Assembly: GCF_002688565.1 (NCBI RefSeq)
Contig: NZ_CP024011.1
Span: 2,232,001-2,296,000, forward strand
Origin: Acinetobacter sp. LoGeW2-3
GTDB taxonomy: Bacteria > Pseudomonadota > Gammaproteobacteria > Pseudomonadales > Moraxellaceae
Direction of reading: 5' to 3'
Length of the DNA stretch: 64,000 bases
Both the position numbers and the translations under genes were made by a program. The notes under the pieces were generated by a model that was not told where the DNA came from, did no database searches, and worked only from the letters and a program-made list of their open reading frames with translations. Shown piece after piece: positions 54,457-62,760 of this stretch; the stretch's first letter is position 1, and each line of letters starts with the position of its first letter.

Positions 54457-55518
54457 ATGAGTTATCAAGTAACAATTGAACCGGTGGGAATGACCATTGA
54501 AGTAGAAGAAGATCAAACTATTCTAGATGCGGCATTGCGTCAAGGCGTATGGCTGCCTTTTGCTTGTGGTCATGGCACTTGTGGTACTTGTAAAGTCCAA
54601 GTGACAGATGGTTTTTATGATGTGGGTGAGGCTTCACCTTTTGCTCTAATGGATATTGAGCGTGAGGAAAATAAAGTCTTAGCCTGCTGCTGCAAGCCTG
54701 AGTCTGATATGGTCATTGAAGCCGATGTGGATGAAAACGAAGACTTCCTTGGCTATCTGGTTCAAGACTACGATGCTGAAGTCTTAGAAATAAAAGATCT
54801 TTCTCCAACCATTAAAGGTATACGCCTGTCCATTGACCGCCCAATGCAGTTTCAGGCCGGGCAGTACATCAATGTCCAATTTCCGGGCATTGAAGGTACC
54901 CGAGCTTTTTCCATTGCCAATCCACCGAGTGAAGAAGGCATTGTTGAGCTGCATATACGCCAGGTTCCGGGCGGTGCAGCAACCACTTATGTACATGAGT
55001 CATTACAGCAGGGGGATAAGCTCGCAGTCTCTGGACCTTATGGACAATTCTTTGTGCGTAAATCAGATACACAGGATGCTATTTTTATTGCAGGCGGATC
55101 AGGTCTATCCAGTCCTCAATCCATGATTCAGGATTTATTGGAGCAGGGAGATACTCGCACCATCTACTTATTTCAAGGCGCACGTGATGTAGCCGAGCTG
55201 TATAACCGTGAGCTGTTTGAAACTTGGGTGAAGCAATATCCAAACTTCCGCTATATTCCAGCTTTAAATGCTCCGAAGGCAGAAGATGACTGGCAGGGCT
55301 TTACTGGTTTCGTGCATGAGGCAGTGGCTGATTATTTTGAAAATAAATGTGCAGGACATAAGGCTTATTTATGCGGCCCACCCCTGATGATTGATGCTGC
55401 GATTTCAACCTTAATGCAAAGTCGATTATTTGAGCGCGATATCCATACAGAACGTTTTTTAAGTGCAGCTGATGGTGCAGCTGATCAATCCAGATCAGCA
55501 TTGTTTAAGCATATTTAA
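54457..55518 (+). CDS. mphP: Phenol hydroxylase reductase MphP
   Basis: From the ATG at 54457 (353 residues; AAGGAG 7 bp upstream favours it over GTG 54451) the protein has an N-terminal plant-type 2Fe-2S domain (CGHGTCGTC and distal CCC), an FAD domain (TRAFSIANPP) and an NAD domain (IFIAGGSGLSSPQSM, YLCGPPLMIDAA). It passes NADH electrons to MphN. It is the reverse domain order to IacF and the Rieske reductase. Confidence 0.94.
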   Translation: MSYQVTIEPVGMTIEVEEDQTILDAALRQGVWLPFACGHGTCGTCKVQVTDGFYDVGEASPFALMDIEREENKVLACCCKPESDMVIEADVDENEDFLGYLVQDYDAEVLEIKDLSPTIKGIRLSIDRPMQFQAGQYINVQFPGIEGTRAFSIANPPSEEGIVELHIRQVPGGAATTYVHESLQQGDKLAVSGPYGQFFVRKSDTQDAIFIAGGSGLSSPQSMIQDLLEQGDTRTIYLFQGARDVAELYNRELFETWVKQYPNFRYIPALNAPKAEDDWQGFTGFVHEAVADYFENKCAGHKAYLCGPPLMIDAAISTLMQSRLFERDIHTERFLSAADGAADQSRSALFKHI

Positions 55519-55607
55519 TCTATTCAATTATTCTAATTTTTTGCTAGAGCAGCTGATACATCATTCTGTCTCACTGCCTTAGCTCACACTCACTCAAGGA
55601 AAAGAGT

Positions 55608-56528
55608 ATGAACCATCAAGACATCGAAAATTTAGTTAAAAGAATTAATGTAGATACTGCCAATGGTCCTGTAGATCAGCGTGTTCAGCAGGTGGTAGTA
55701 CGTTTAGTTTCAGATTTATTTAAGGCTATTGAAGACTTAGACTTGCAGCCTTCTGAAGTATGGAAAGGTCTGGAATATCTGACTGATGCCGGACAGGCCA
55801 ATGAGTTAGGTCTATTGGCTGCCGGTATCGGGCTGGAGCATTTCCTGGATTTGCGTGCAGATGAAGCGGATGCAAAAGCAGGTGTCACTGGCGGCACACC
55901 GCGGACAATTGAAGGTCCACTTTATGTTGCCGGAGCACCTGAAAGTGTGGGTTTTGCACGCATGGATGATGGCACTGAGTCAGATCATGTTGATACATTA
56001 ATTATCGAAGGTGTCGTAACAGATACTGAAGGCCAAATTCTGCCGAATGCAAAAGTTGAAATCTGGCATGCTAACAGCTTGGGGAATTACTCCTTTTTTG
56101 ATAAATCCCAGTCAGATTTTAATTTGCGACGTACCATTTATACTGATGAAAATGGCCGTTATACCGCATTAACTACAATGCCAGTAGGTTATGGCTGTCC
56201 GCCAGATGGTACTACACAAGCTTTATTGAATAAGTTGGGACGTCATGGAAACCGACCGTCACATGTGCATTATTTTATTTCTGCACCTAGTTTCCGTAAA
56301 TTAACTACCCAATTCAATATTGAAGGCGATCAGTACCTGTGGGATGATTTTGCCTTTGCGACACGTGATGGATTAGTTGCTACAGCAGTAGAGGTGAAAG
56401 AGCCTGCTGAAATTCAGCGCCGTGGCTTAGACAAACCATTTAAACATATTCAGTTTGATATCAAGTTAGTTAAAGAGGCTGCGCAAATACCATCTGCGGA
56501 AGTAGAACGCCGCCGTGCCAGTGCTTGA
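55608..56528 (+). CDS. catA: Catechol 1,2-dioxygenase, copy 1 (phenol-linked)
   Basis: A 306-residue intradiol dioxygenase. Iron ligands are Tyr161 (SLGNYSFF), Tyr195 (VGYGCPP), His219 and His221 (SHVHYF). It has the N-terminal helical linker domain for dimerisation. It opens catechol to cis,cis-muconate. It lies 89 bp after mphP with AAGGAAAAGAGT upstream and is followed by a terminator. It differs from the second copy (61394) at about 52 of 306 residues by hand count. Confidence 0.94.
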   Translation: MNHQDIENLVKRINVDTANGPVDQRVQQVVVRLVSDLFKAIEDLDLQPSEVWKGLEYLTDAGQANELGLLAAGIGLEHFLDLRADEADAKAGVTGGTPRTIEGPLYVAGAPESVGFARMDDGTESDHVDTLIIEGVVTDTEGQILPNAKVEIWHANSLGNYSFFDKSQSDFNLRRTIYTDENGRYTALTTMPVGYGCPPDGTTQALLNKLGRHGNRPSHVHYFISAPSFRKLTTQFNIEGDQYLWDDFAFATRDGLVATAVEVKEPAEIQRRGLDKPFKHIQFDIKLVKEAAQIPSAEVERRRASA

Positions 56529-56541
56529 ACTGAAGTAAATA

Positions 56542-56569
56542 AAAAAACAGCCAATAGGCTGTTTTTTTA
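56542..56569. terminator. Bidirectional terminator between catA and the OmpW-type gene
   Basis: AAAAAACAGCC/GGCTGTTTTTT around a short AATA loop, flanked by A and T runs, between two converging genes. Confidence 0.88.
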
Positions 56570-56594
56570 TTTGGACTATATTTTAAGACTGTAT

Positions 56595-57200
56595 TTAAAA
56601 ATGGTAACCCAGCGTTAGGCTGTATAGGCTAGGATCAATTTTTAAATTGCCTGCATATGCGCCGTCAATTTTGACATCGCTGTCGACTTTTACATAACGG
56701 TAGTCAAAACCAAGACTGAACTTTTTATTCACGAAATACTCAAAACCGGCATTTAATGCTACACCATGGGAATTGGATAGATCGACATCCGAACCATCTA
56801 CTGTTTCAGTATCATAAAAATATACGTAGTTATAGCCAACGCCAAGATAAGGATTGAATGATCCATTCTTATTGAAATGGTATTGTAGACTTAACGTCGG
56901 TGGTAAATATTTGGTACTACCCAACTTTACACCGTCACCATAAAAATTATGCTGCGGCGGGACACCAGCCAATAAATCTACACTAATATGTTCATTCAAA
57001 AATATACCCATAGCTAAAGTCGGTCGGTAACTTTCACTGATGGACGTTTCTACACTATTGAATAACTGACCAGGATGATCATCAGCTTCAATTTTAGTGA
57101 TGCCGAAGCGCAGATATTTATCATTTTCAAGCAGAGGGGCGGCATGTGCTGCCGCACTGACCGTTAAGCAAAGACTAAGACACAGCATTGTTTTTTTCAT
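56595..57200 (-). CDS. OmpW-family outer membrane protein
   Basis: A 201-residue protein with a signal peptide (about 1-20, cleavage after AHA), an eight-stranded small barrel pattern and the OmpW blocks DHISVDLLAG-like (HISVDLLAGVPPQHNF), YLPPTLSLQYHF and FNPYLGVGYNY, ending in Phe. OmpW-like barrels take up hydrophobic small molecules; beside phenol and catechol genes a role in aromatic uptake is plausible. Confidence 0.88.
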   Translation of the reverse strand: MKKTMLCLSLCLTVSAAAHAAPLLENDKYLRFGITKIEADDHPGQLFNSVETSISESYRPTLAMGIFLNEHISVDLLAGVPPQHNFYGDGVKLGSTKYLPPTLSLQYHFNKNGSFNPYLGVGYNYVYFYDTETVDGSDVDLSNSHGVALNAGFEYFVNKKFSLGFDYRYVKVDSDVKIDGAYAGNLKIDPSLYSLTLGYHF

Positions 57201-57645
57201 CGGGTTTATTCCTTTAAATATTCAATGTTCCAACTCTTTAGAACATAGGGAATATTGCAAGGCCCATACCACTTATATAAAGTTTTTAAAAACAAAAACT
57301 TATATTTAAATGACTTTTAGAAATTTCATTATTTAATTAAATATGAAGATTAAAATAATTTTTTTTCTAGAAATGATTAAAAATTTTAAAGAAGTTTTTG
57401 TGTTTTATCGGACATTTTCTCAGCGGGATATTTTTTACTTTAAGGGCTGCATTTGTAGGCATGGCGTAGTATCTTTCAAACAATTAGCACCACTGTAGAT
57501 ATGCTGGCATTTTTCTTGTTCCGTTTTCCACCGGCAGAGCCTTATATTACAGCATTATACTATTCCAAACCTCTCGAAAGTGTGGTGCATTTACGTTAAG
57601 ATTCTGATGATCTGGGCCTGATTAAATACCTGTATCTATAATAAT
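57201..57645. other. Gene-free region right of the OmpW-type gene
   Basis: The left part is very AT-rich and must contain the OmpW-type gene promoter. The right part is less AT-rich and holds a 32-codon reading frame from an ATG at about 57500 (MLAFFLFRFPPAEPY...) that I cannot support as a gene. Confidence 0.5.
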
Positions 57646-57676
57646 AAAAAAAGCCACGATATTCCGTGGCTTTTTG
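57646..57676. terminator. Terminator of the cat operon
   Basis: AAAAGCCACG/CGTGGCTTTT with a short ATATTC loop, flanked by A and T runs, just after the catD stop on the minus strand. Confidence 0.88.
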
Positions 57677-57691
57677 ATTTTCTAAAACTAA

Positions 57692-58471
57692 TCAGACTGA
57701 AATAAATTCTTTTACTGCCTGATTAAAGGCTTCTGGCTGTTCAACATTGGAAATATGCGAAGCATCTATTCCATATAGCTGGCTGTTCGCAATACGTTGC
57801 TGCATAAACTGGCCATCTGCAACGGTGGTCACCGAATCCTGCTGACCCGCAATAATCAGCACAGGCACGGTGATACTGTTTAATTGATCACGGACATCCG
57901 CTTTAGCCAGAGCTTCACAGCAGCTTGCATAGCCTTCTGGGCTGCCAGCTCCGAGGTCGTTTGAAAGCTCTGCTACGACTGCCGGGTTGCTCTGGATAAA
58001 GGGATTGGTAAACCAGCGTGATGCCGCAGTTGCGGCAATTGGTGCAAGGCCTTGCTCACGGACAAGCGCAGCACGATCTTGCCATGCCTGTTCCTGGCCA
58101 ATTTTGGCTGCAGTATTGCAGACAATCACGTGGCTAAAACGTTCTGGCTTATGAATCGCTAACCATTGACCGGTTAAGCCACCCATAGAAATACCACAGA
58201 ATGTAGCTTTTGCAATGTTCAAATGATCCAGTAGATTCACGACATCCTGACCCAGCTGCTCCAGGCTATATGGGCCTTGCGGCGCAGATGATGCACCATG
58301 ACCACGGGTGTCATAGCAGATTACATAATAATCCTGCTGGAAATGTTCAATCTGTGGCTGCCACATGCTGTATTTGGTACCCAGTGAGTTGGAGAAAATC
58401 AGAGCAGGCTTACTAGCGTCACCAAAGGTCTGGTAATTAATCTGGGCATCATTCGATGTAAATGTTGGCAT
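57692..58471 (-). CDS. catD: 3-oxoadipate enol-lactonase CatD
   Basis: A 259-residue alpha/beta hydrolase: nucleophile Ser in FCGISMGG, His near the C-terminus (IDASHISNVEQPEAF), and the opening SLGTKYSMWQPQIEHF typical of PcaD/CatD. It hydrolyses 3-oxoadipate enol-lactone to 3-oxoadipate. It is the last gene of the leftward cat operon. The ribosome site GGGAGGAATTTTA is supplied by the end of the intergenic element at 58475-58545. Confidence 0.92.
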   Translation of the reverse strand: MPTFTSNDAQINYQTFGDASKPALIFSNSLGTKYSMWQPQIEHFQQDYYVICYDTRGHGASSAPQGPYSLEQLGQDVVNLLDHLNIAKATFCGISMGGLTGQWLAIHKPERFSHVIVCNTAAKIGQEQAWQDRAALVREQGLAPIAATAASRWFTNPFIQSNPAVVAELSNDLGAGSPEGYASCCEALAKADVRDQLNSITVPVLIIAGQQDSVTTVADGQFMQQRIANSQLYGIDASHISNVEQPEAFNQAVKEFISV

Positions 58472-58474
58472 TAA

Positions 58475-58545
58475 AATTCCTCCCGGCCTCCCTTTCTTGC
58501 ATTTGATTCAAAGCCGTACTTTGAATCTACATTCAGGGAGGGGTT
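58475..58545. repeat. Intergenic hairpin element between catF and catD
   Basis: The element is bounded by AATTCCTCCC and GGGAGGGG-type inverted ends and has an inner stem GATTCAAAG/CTTTGAATC. It shares CTTTCTTGC and CAGGGAGG with the larger element at 59793-59898. It resembles a REP/MITE-like intergenic repeat. Confidence 0.6.
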
Positions 58546-58563
58546 CATATTTTTAATTGTGCA

Positions 58564-59769
58564 TTACACATGTTCAATAATCAGCGCGATCCCTTGACCC
58601 ACACCGATACACATAGAGCAGAGAGCATATTTACCACCGGTCTGTTCCAGCTGGTTCAAGGCAGTGGTCACCAGACGCCCCCCGGAAGCACCGAGTGGGT
58701 GGCCTATCGCAATGGCACCACCATTCGGGTTGACATGTGCGGCATCATCAGGAAGTCCAAGGTCACGGGTCACGGCCAGTGCCTGTGCCGCAAAGGCTTC
58801 ATTCAGCTCAATCACATCCATCTGATCCAGCGTTAGCCCAGTCTGAGCCAGCAACTTTTTGATCGCCGGTGCCGGACCAAAGCCCATAATGCGTGGCTCA
58901 ACACCGACAACTGTAGAGCCAATCACTTTGGCACGCGCTTTCAGGCCATATTCTGCAACTGCTTCATCGGATGCAATCAGGAGTGCAGCAGCACCATCAT
59001 TGATGCCGGATGCATTGCCTGCCGTCACCGTACCATCTGCTTTGACGACTGGTTTTAACTTGGTTAAACCTTCTAGTGTTGTAGAAGCACGAGGATGTTC
59101 ATCGGTATCAACAACCACAGGTTCGCCTTTACGCTGTGGAATAACTACCGGAATGATTTCATTTTGAAAGAAACCTTTGGCTTGTGCCGCTGCAGTACGT
59201 TGCTGGCTGGTCAGGGCAAACTTGTCCTGATCTTCACGGTTGATATTGAACTGTGCTGCCACATTTTCCGCAGTTTCTGGCATGGTTTCCACGCCATACA
59301 GTTCTTTCAGTTTTGGATTGATAAAGCGCCAACCCATGGTGGTGTCTTCAATCTTTTGTGTACGACCATAAGCCGTTTCGGCTTTACCCATGACAAAAGG
59401 GGCACGTGACATGGATTCCACACCGCCAGCCACAATCAGATTCGCCTCACCAGCTTTAATCGCACGAGCAGCAATGGCTAATGCATCCAGGGAGGATCCG
59501 CAGAGACGGTTAATCGTGGTTGCTGGCACTTGATAAGGTACACCAGCAAGCAATGCTGACATACGGCCCACGTTGCGGTTATCTTCACCGGCCTGGTTGG
59601 CACAGCCGTAGATAATGTCATCAACTTTTTCCCAGTTGATACTTGGGTTGCGTTCCATCAAGGCTTTAATTGGAATCGCACCCAGGTCATCGGCACGGAC
59701 AGGTGCCAGACCGCCCGCATAGCGGCCAAATGGGGTACGAATGGCATCGATGATATATGCGTTTTTCAT
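58564..59769 (-). CDS. catF: 3-oxoadipyl-CoA thiolase CatF
   Basis: A 401-residue thiolase: nucleophile Cys in [26 protein letters not shown], the His in [19 protein letters not shown] and the second Cys in [12 protein letters not shown]. It splits 3-oxoadipyl-CoA into succinyl-CoA and acetyl-CoA, the last step of the 3-oxoadipate pathway. It is flanked on both sides by intergenic elements. Confidence 0.94.
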   Translation of the reverse strand: MKNAYIIDAIRTPFGRYAGGLAPVRADDLGAIPIKALMERNPSINWEKVDDIIYGCANQAGEDNRNVGRMSALLAGVPYQVPATTINRLCGSSLDALAIAARAIKAGEANLIVAGGVESMSRAPFVMGKAETAYGRTQKIEDTTMGWRFINPKLKELYGVETMPETAENVAAQFNINREDQDKFALTSQQRTAAAQAKGFFQNEIIPVVIPQRKGEPVVVDTDEHPRASTTLEGLTKLKPVVKADGTVTAGNASGINDGAAALLIASDEAVAEYGLKARAKVIGSTVVGVEPRIMGFGPAPAIKKLLAQTGLTLDQMDVIELNEAFAAQALAVTRDLGLPDDAAHVNPNGGAIAIGHPLGASGGRLVTTALNQLEQTGGKYALCSMCIGVGQGIALIIEHV

Positions 59770-59792
59770 TTATTAAATTCCTTGTTCCTTTA

Positions 59793-59898
59793 AATCCCTC
59801 TAAATCCCCCTTTATAAAAGGGGGACTTTTCCTCTCTTTCTTGCGCTGAGTTTTAAAAGCGGTGCTTTAAAACTCGCTCAGGGAGGTTAGGAGGGATT
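59793..59898. repeat. Intergenic hairpin element between catJ and catF
   Basis: About 106 bp with inverted ends AATCCCTC/GAGGGATT and two inner stems (CCCCCTTT-ATA-AAAGGGGG and GAGTTTTAAAGC/GCTTTAAAACTC-like). It abuts the catJ stop codon exactly. Similar short elements recur between Acinetobacter genes, in my reading, and a related shorter one is at 58475-58545. Confidence 0.7.
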
Positions 59899-59899
59899 A

Positions 59900-60553
59900 T
59901 TAACCCTGTGTCGCATCAATTAGTGGTGCACCGGTCATAGACTGCAATTCTTCAAATGACAGGCCTTCAACTTTTTCAATGACTTTCATGCCTTCAGCAG
60001 TGACATCAATCACACATAGGTCGGTATAGATGCGGTCCACACATTTCAGGCCAGTGGCCGGATAAGTCAGTTCAGCCACAATCTTAGGTTCGCCTTTTTT
60101 GGTGACATGATCTGTTGTGATAAAGACTTTCTTGGCACCGACGGCCAGATCCATGGCTCCGCCGACGGCAGGAATTGCATCCGGTGCACCGGTATGCCAG
60201 TTGGCCAGATCACCATTGGCCGCGACCTGGAAAGCTCCGAGTACCGCAATGTCCAGGTGACCACCACGCATCATCGCGAAAGAGTCTCCATGGTGGAAGA
60301 AAGCACCACCGGTCAACATGGTCACGTATTCTTTCCCGGCATTGATCAGTTCAGGGTCTTCTTCACCTTTGGCTGGAGGGGGACCGAAAGCCAGCAAGCC
60401 ATTTTCAGAATGCAGGAAAACATCCTTGTCTGCTGGCAGATAACTGGCAATCTTGGTCGGCAGGCCGATGCCGAGGTTGACATAGGCACCATCCGGAATG
60501 TCCTGGGCAACACGTTCAGCAATCTGGTCACGGGTCAGTTTGTTATAGCTCAT
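59900..60553 (-). CDS. catJ: 3-oxoadipate CoA-transferase subunit B, CatJ
   Basis: A 217-residue CoA-transferase beta subunit: GAYVNLGIGLPTKIA, the catalytic Glu in LHSENGLLAFGP, and GGHLDIAVLGAFQV. With CatI it moves CoA from succinyl-CoA to 3-oxoadipate. It lies 21 bp after catI. Confidence 0.94.
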   Translation of the reverse strand: MSYNKLTRDQIAERVAQDIPDGAYVNLGIGLPTKIASYLPADKDVFLHSENGLLAFGPPPAKGEEDPELINAGKEYVTMLTGGAFFHHGDSFAMMRGGHLDIAVLGAFQVAANGDLANWHTGAPDAIPAVGGAMDLAVGAKKVFITTDHVTKKGEPKIVAELTYPATGLKCVDRIYTDLCVIDVTAEGMKVIEKVEGLSFEELQSMTGAPLIDATQG

Positions 60554-60574
60554 CTTTTATCTCCTAATCCGTGA

Positions 60575-61243
60575 TTACTGTGCAGGCTGTACTTGTACAA
60601 CGTGTTGAACAAAAATACCCGGGGTAATGATGTGTTCAGGATCGAGTGCACCGAGTTCAACCACTTCGGATACTTGAGCAATGGTCACATCTGCCGCCAT
60701 CGCCATAATTGGACCGAAGTTACGGGCAGATTTTCGATACACCAGATTGCCCCAACGGTCACCTTTAGAAGCCTTGATCAGTGCAAAATCTGCCTTGATT
60801 GGATTTTCTAAAACGTAATCTTTACCTTCGTAGTTCATAGTCTGTTTGCCTTCAGCCAGCAAAGTACCAAAACCAGTTGGTGTGTAGATTGGGCCTAGGC
60901 CCATACCCGCTGCCTGAATACGACAAGCCAGATTACCTTGCGGAACCAGTTCCAACTCGATCTTGCCCGCACGATACAGTTCGTCAAATACCCAGGAATC
61001 AGACTGACGTGGGAAAGAACAGATAATCTTACGTACTGCGCCAGCTTTAAGAAGCTTTGCCAGACCATAGTCCCCGTTACCGGCGTTATTATTGACAATG
61101 ACGAGATCTTTAATACCCAGCTCAATTAAGCCATCAATCAGTTCAGCCGGCTGACCTGCTGTACCAAAACCGCCAATCATGATGGTTGAACCATCTTTAA
61201 TTTGGGAAAGAGCTGCTCGTAATGATGCTGATTTATCAATCAT
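60575..61243 (-). CDS. catI: 3-oxoadipate CoA-transferase subunit A, CatI
   Basis: This 222-residue CoA-transferase alpha subunit has GSTIMIGGFGTAGQPAELI, NNNAGNGDYGLAKLL and the C-terminal EVVELGALDPEHIITPGIFV. It pairs with CatJ. The 150 bp to catA copy 2 hold a terminator-like hairpin and a tandem repeat, so catI may have its own promoter. Confidence 0.94.
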   Translation of the reverse strand: MIDKSASLRAALSQIKDGSTIMIGGFGTAGQPAELIDGLIELGIKDLVIVNNNAGNGDYGLAKLLKAGAVRKIICSFPRQSDSWVFDELYRAGKIELELVPQGNLACRIQAAGMGLGPIYTPTGFGTLLAEGKQTMNYEGKDYVLENPIKADFALIKASKGDRWGNLVYRKSARNFGPIMAMAADVTIAQVSEVVELGALDPEHIITPGIFVQHVVQVQPAQ

Positions 61244-61277
61244 AAAAATTACTCAAACAAATATAAATTTATATTTA

Positions 61278-61306
61278 AATCATTATTAATCATTATTAAT
61301 CATTAT
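61278..61306. repeat. Tandem 10-bp repeat upstream of catI
   Basis: AAT then CATTATTAAT twice and a partial third CATTAT. On the minus strand it precedes the catI start by 35-63 bp. It may be a promoter feature or a low-complexity run. Confidence 0.45.
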
Positions 61307-61355
61307 CTTATTAATAGTGATTAGTAATGATTTAATTGAATTAGAGTAGGGGGAA

Positions 61356-61383
61356 AGAATGGATAGTGGAGACTACCCATTCT
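61356..61383 (-). terminator. Hairpin after catA copy 2
   Basis: AGAATGG...CCATTCT with inner TAGT-GGAG-ACTA makes a stable stem just after the catA stop on the minus strand, then TTCCCCC. It probably reduces read-through into catIJFD. Confidence 0.55.
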
Positions 61384-61393
61384 TGAAGAATGA

Positions 61394-62314
61394 TTAAGCG
61401 CTTACGCGGCGACGCTCAATTTCAGTCGTAGGTGCAGTCTCTGTTTCTTTTACAAGTTCAACATTGAACTGAATGTGTTTGAATGGTTTGTCTACACCGC
61501 GACGAGCAATTTCAGCTTCATCGGTCACGTCAACAGCAGTTGCCACCAGACCATCACGTGTAGCGAATGCAAAATCGTCCCAAAGATATTCATCACCTTC
61601 AATATTAAATTGAGTTGTCAATTTTCGGTAACCTGGTGCAGATACGAAATAATGAACATGAGAAGGACGGTTACCGTGTCGGCCAAGTTTATTTAACACA
61701 AACTGGGTGGTCCCTTCTGGAGGGCAACCATAACCGACTGGCATAGTCGTTTGAGCGACATATTTACCATCTTGATCAGTAAAAATTGTGCGACGGAGGT
61801 TAAAGTCTGATTGAGACTTATCAAAGAAGGAATAATTCCCTAAGCTGTTGGCATGCCATACTTCAACTTTAGCACCTTCAATAATATTGCCTTCAGCATC
61901 CGTTACGGTACCTTCAATAAGTAAGGTATCGACTGTATCTGATTCTGATCCATCATCCATACGTGCGAAGCCTACAGACTCAGGTGCCCCAGCAACGTAA
62001 AGAGGGCCTTCGATGGTACGTGGTGTACCGCCAGTAATACCTGCTTTAGCATCCGCTTCATCCGCACGAAGGTCTAAGAAATGTTCTAAGCCTAAACCAG
62101 CAGCAAGAAGTCCAAGTTCATTGGCTTGGCCTGCATCTGTAAAATATTCAAGACCTTTCCAAACTTCTGATTGGGATAAGTCTAGATCTTCAATTGCTTT
62201 AAATAGATCTGAAACCAAACGAACAACAACTTGCTGTACACGCGCATCTACAGGTCCAGTTGCAGTGTCTACGTTCATTTTTTTAACTAAAGCATCGATT
62301 TCTTGATGGTTCAT
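61394..62314 (-). CDS. catA: Catechol 1,2-dioxygenase, copy 2 (cat cluster)
   Basis: This 306-residue intradiol dioxygenase is the same length as the copy at 55608 and about 83% identical by hand count. It keeps Tyr161, Tyr195, His219 and His221. It is in the cat operon order catB-catC-catA-catI-catJ-catF-catD, as reported for A. lwoffii and A. radioresistens rather than A. baylyi, where catA is separate. Differences from copy 1 cluster in the N-terminal helices and the C-terminal tail. Confidence 0.94.
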   Translation of the reverse strand: MNHQEIDALVKKMNVDTATGPVDARVQQVVVRLVSDLFKAIEDLDLSQSEVWKGLEYFTDAGQANELGLLAAGLGLEHFLDLRADEADAKAGITGGTPRTIEGPLYVAGAPESVGFARMDDGSESDTVDTLLIEGTVTDAEGNIIEGAKVEVWHANSLGNYSFFDKSQSDFNLRRTIFTDQDGKYVAQTTMPVGYGCPPEGTTQFVLNKLGRHGNRPSHVHYFVSAPGYRKLTTQFNIEGDEYLWDDFAFATRDGLVATAVDVTDEAEIARRGVDKPFKHIQFNVELVKETETAPTTEIERRRVSA

Positions 62315-62440
62315 GCTACTTACTCCTTAAGTATTTTTTGTTAATTAGGACAATTTTTACTTTTGAAAAAAATCTTGTCCTGGTCCTTATTGCTAACTGT
62401 TTTTCGTGTTTATAAAATGATCTCAAAATTTTGAAATAAA

Positions 62441-62731
62441 TTAAGTATCATCATCTCGAATTGAAGATGGATGACGATTTAATGCCATGACTTCAATCTT
62501 CATAAACGGATAAAGTGGCAAACCTTGTAAAAGGTTATGTAGCTCTTCATTACTTTCGACATCAAAAATACTGATATTCGAGTACTGCCCTGTAACTCGC
62601 CAGATATGACGCCATTTGCCTTGGCGTTGCAACTCTTGTGAATATGCTTTTTCAACAGCTTTAATTTCGTTGACTTGCGCTTCAGGCAAGTCACGAGGAA
62701 TATTTACATCCATTCGTACATGAAACAGCAT
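62441..62731 (-). CDS. catC: Muconolactone delta-isomerase CatC
   Basis: A 96-residue protein with MLFHVRMDVNIPRDLP and GQYSNISIFDVESNEELHNLL, the CatC core. It converts muconolactone to 3-oxoadipate enol-lactone and forms a decamer by family. It lies 29 bp after catB. Confidence 0.95.
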   Translation of the reverse strand: MLFHVRMDVNIPRDLPEAQVNEIKAVEKAYSQELQRQGKWRHIWRVTGQYSNISIFDVESNEELHNLLQGLPLYPFMKIEVMALNRHPSSIRDDDT

Positions 62732-62760
62732 GTTCCACTCCTTAATCCGTTATGTGTCGC

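Noticed and set aside
57500..57600. Thirty-two-codon frame right of the OmpW-type gene
   Set aside because: No ribosome site or recognisable feature; length is within chance.
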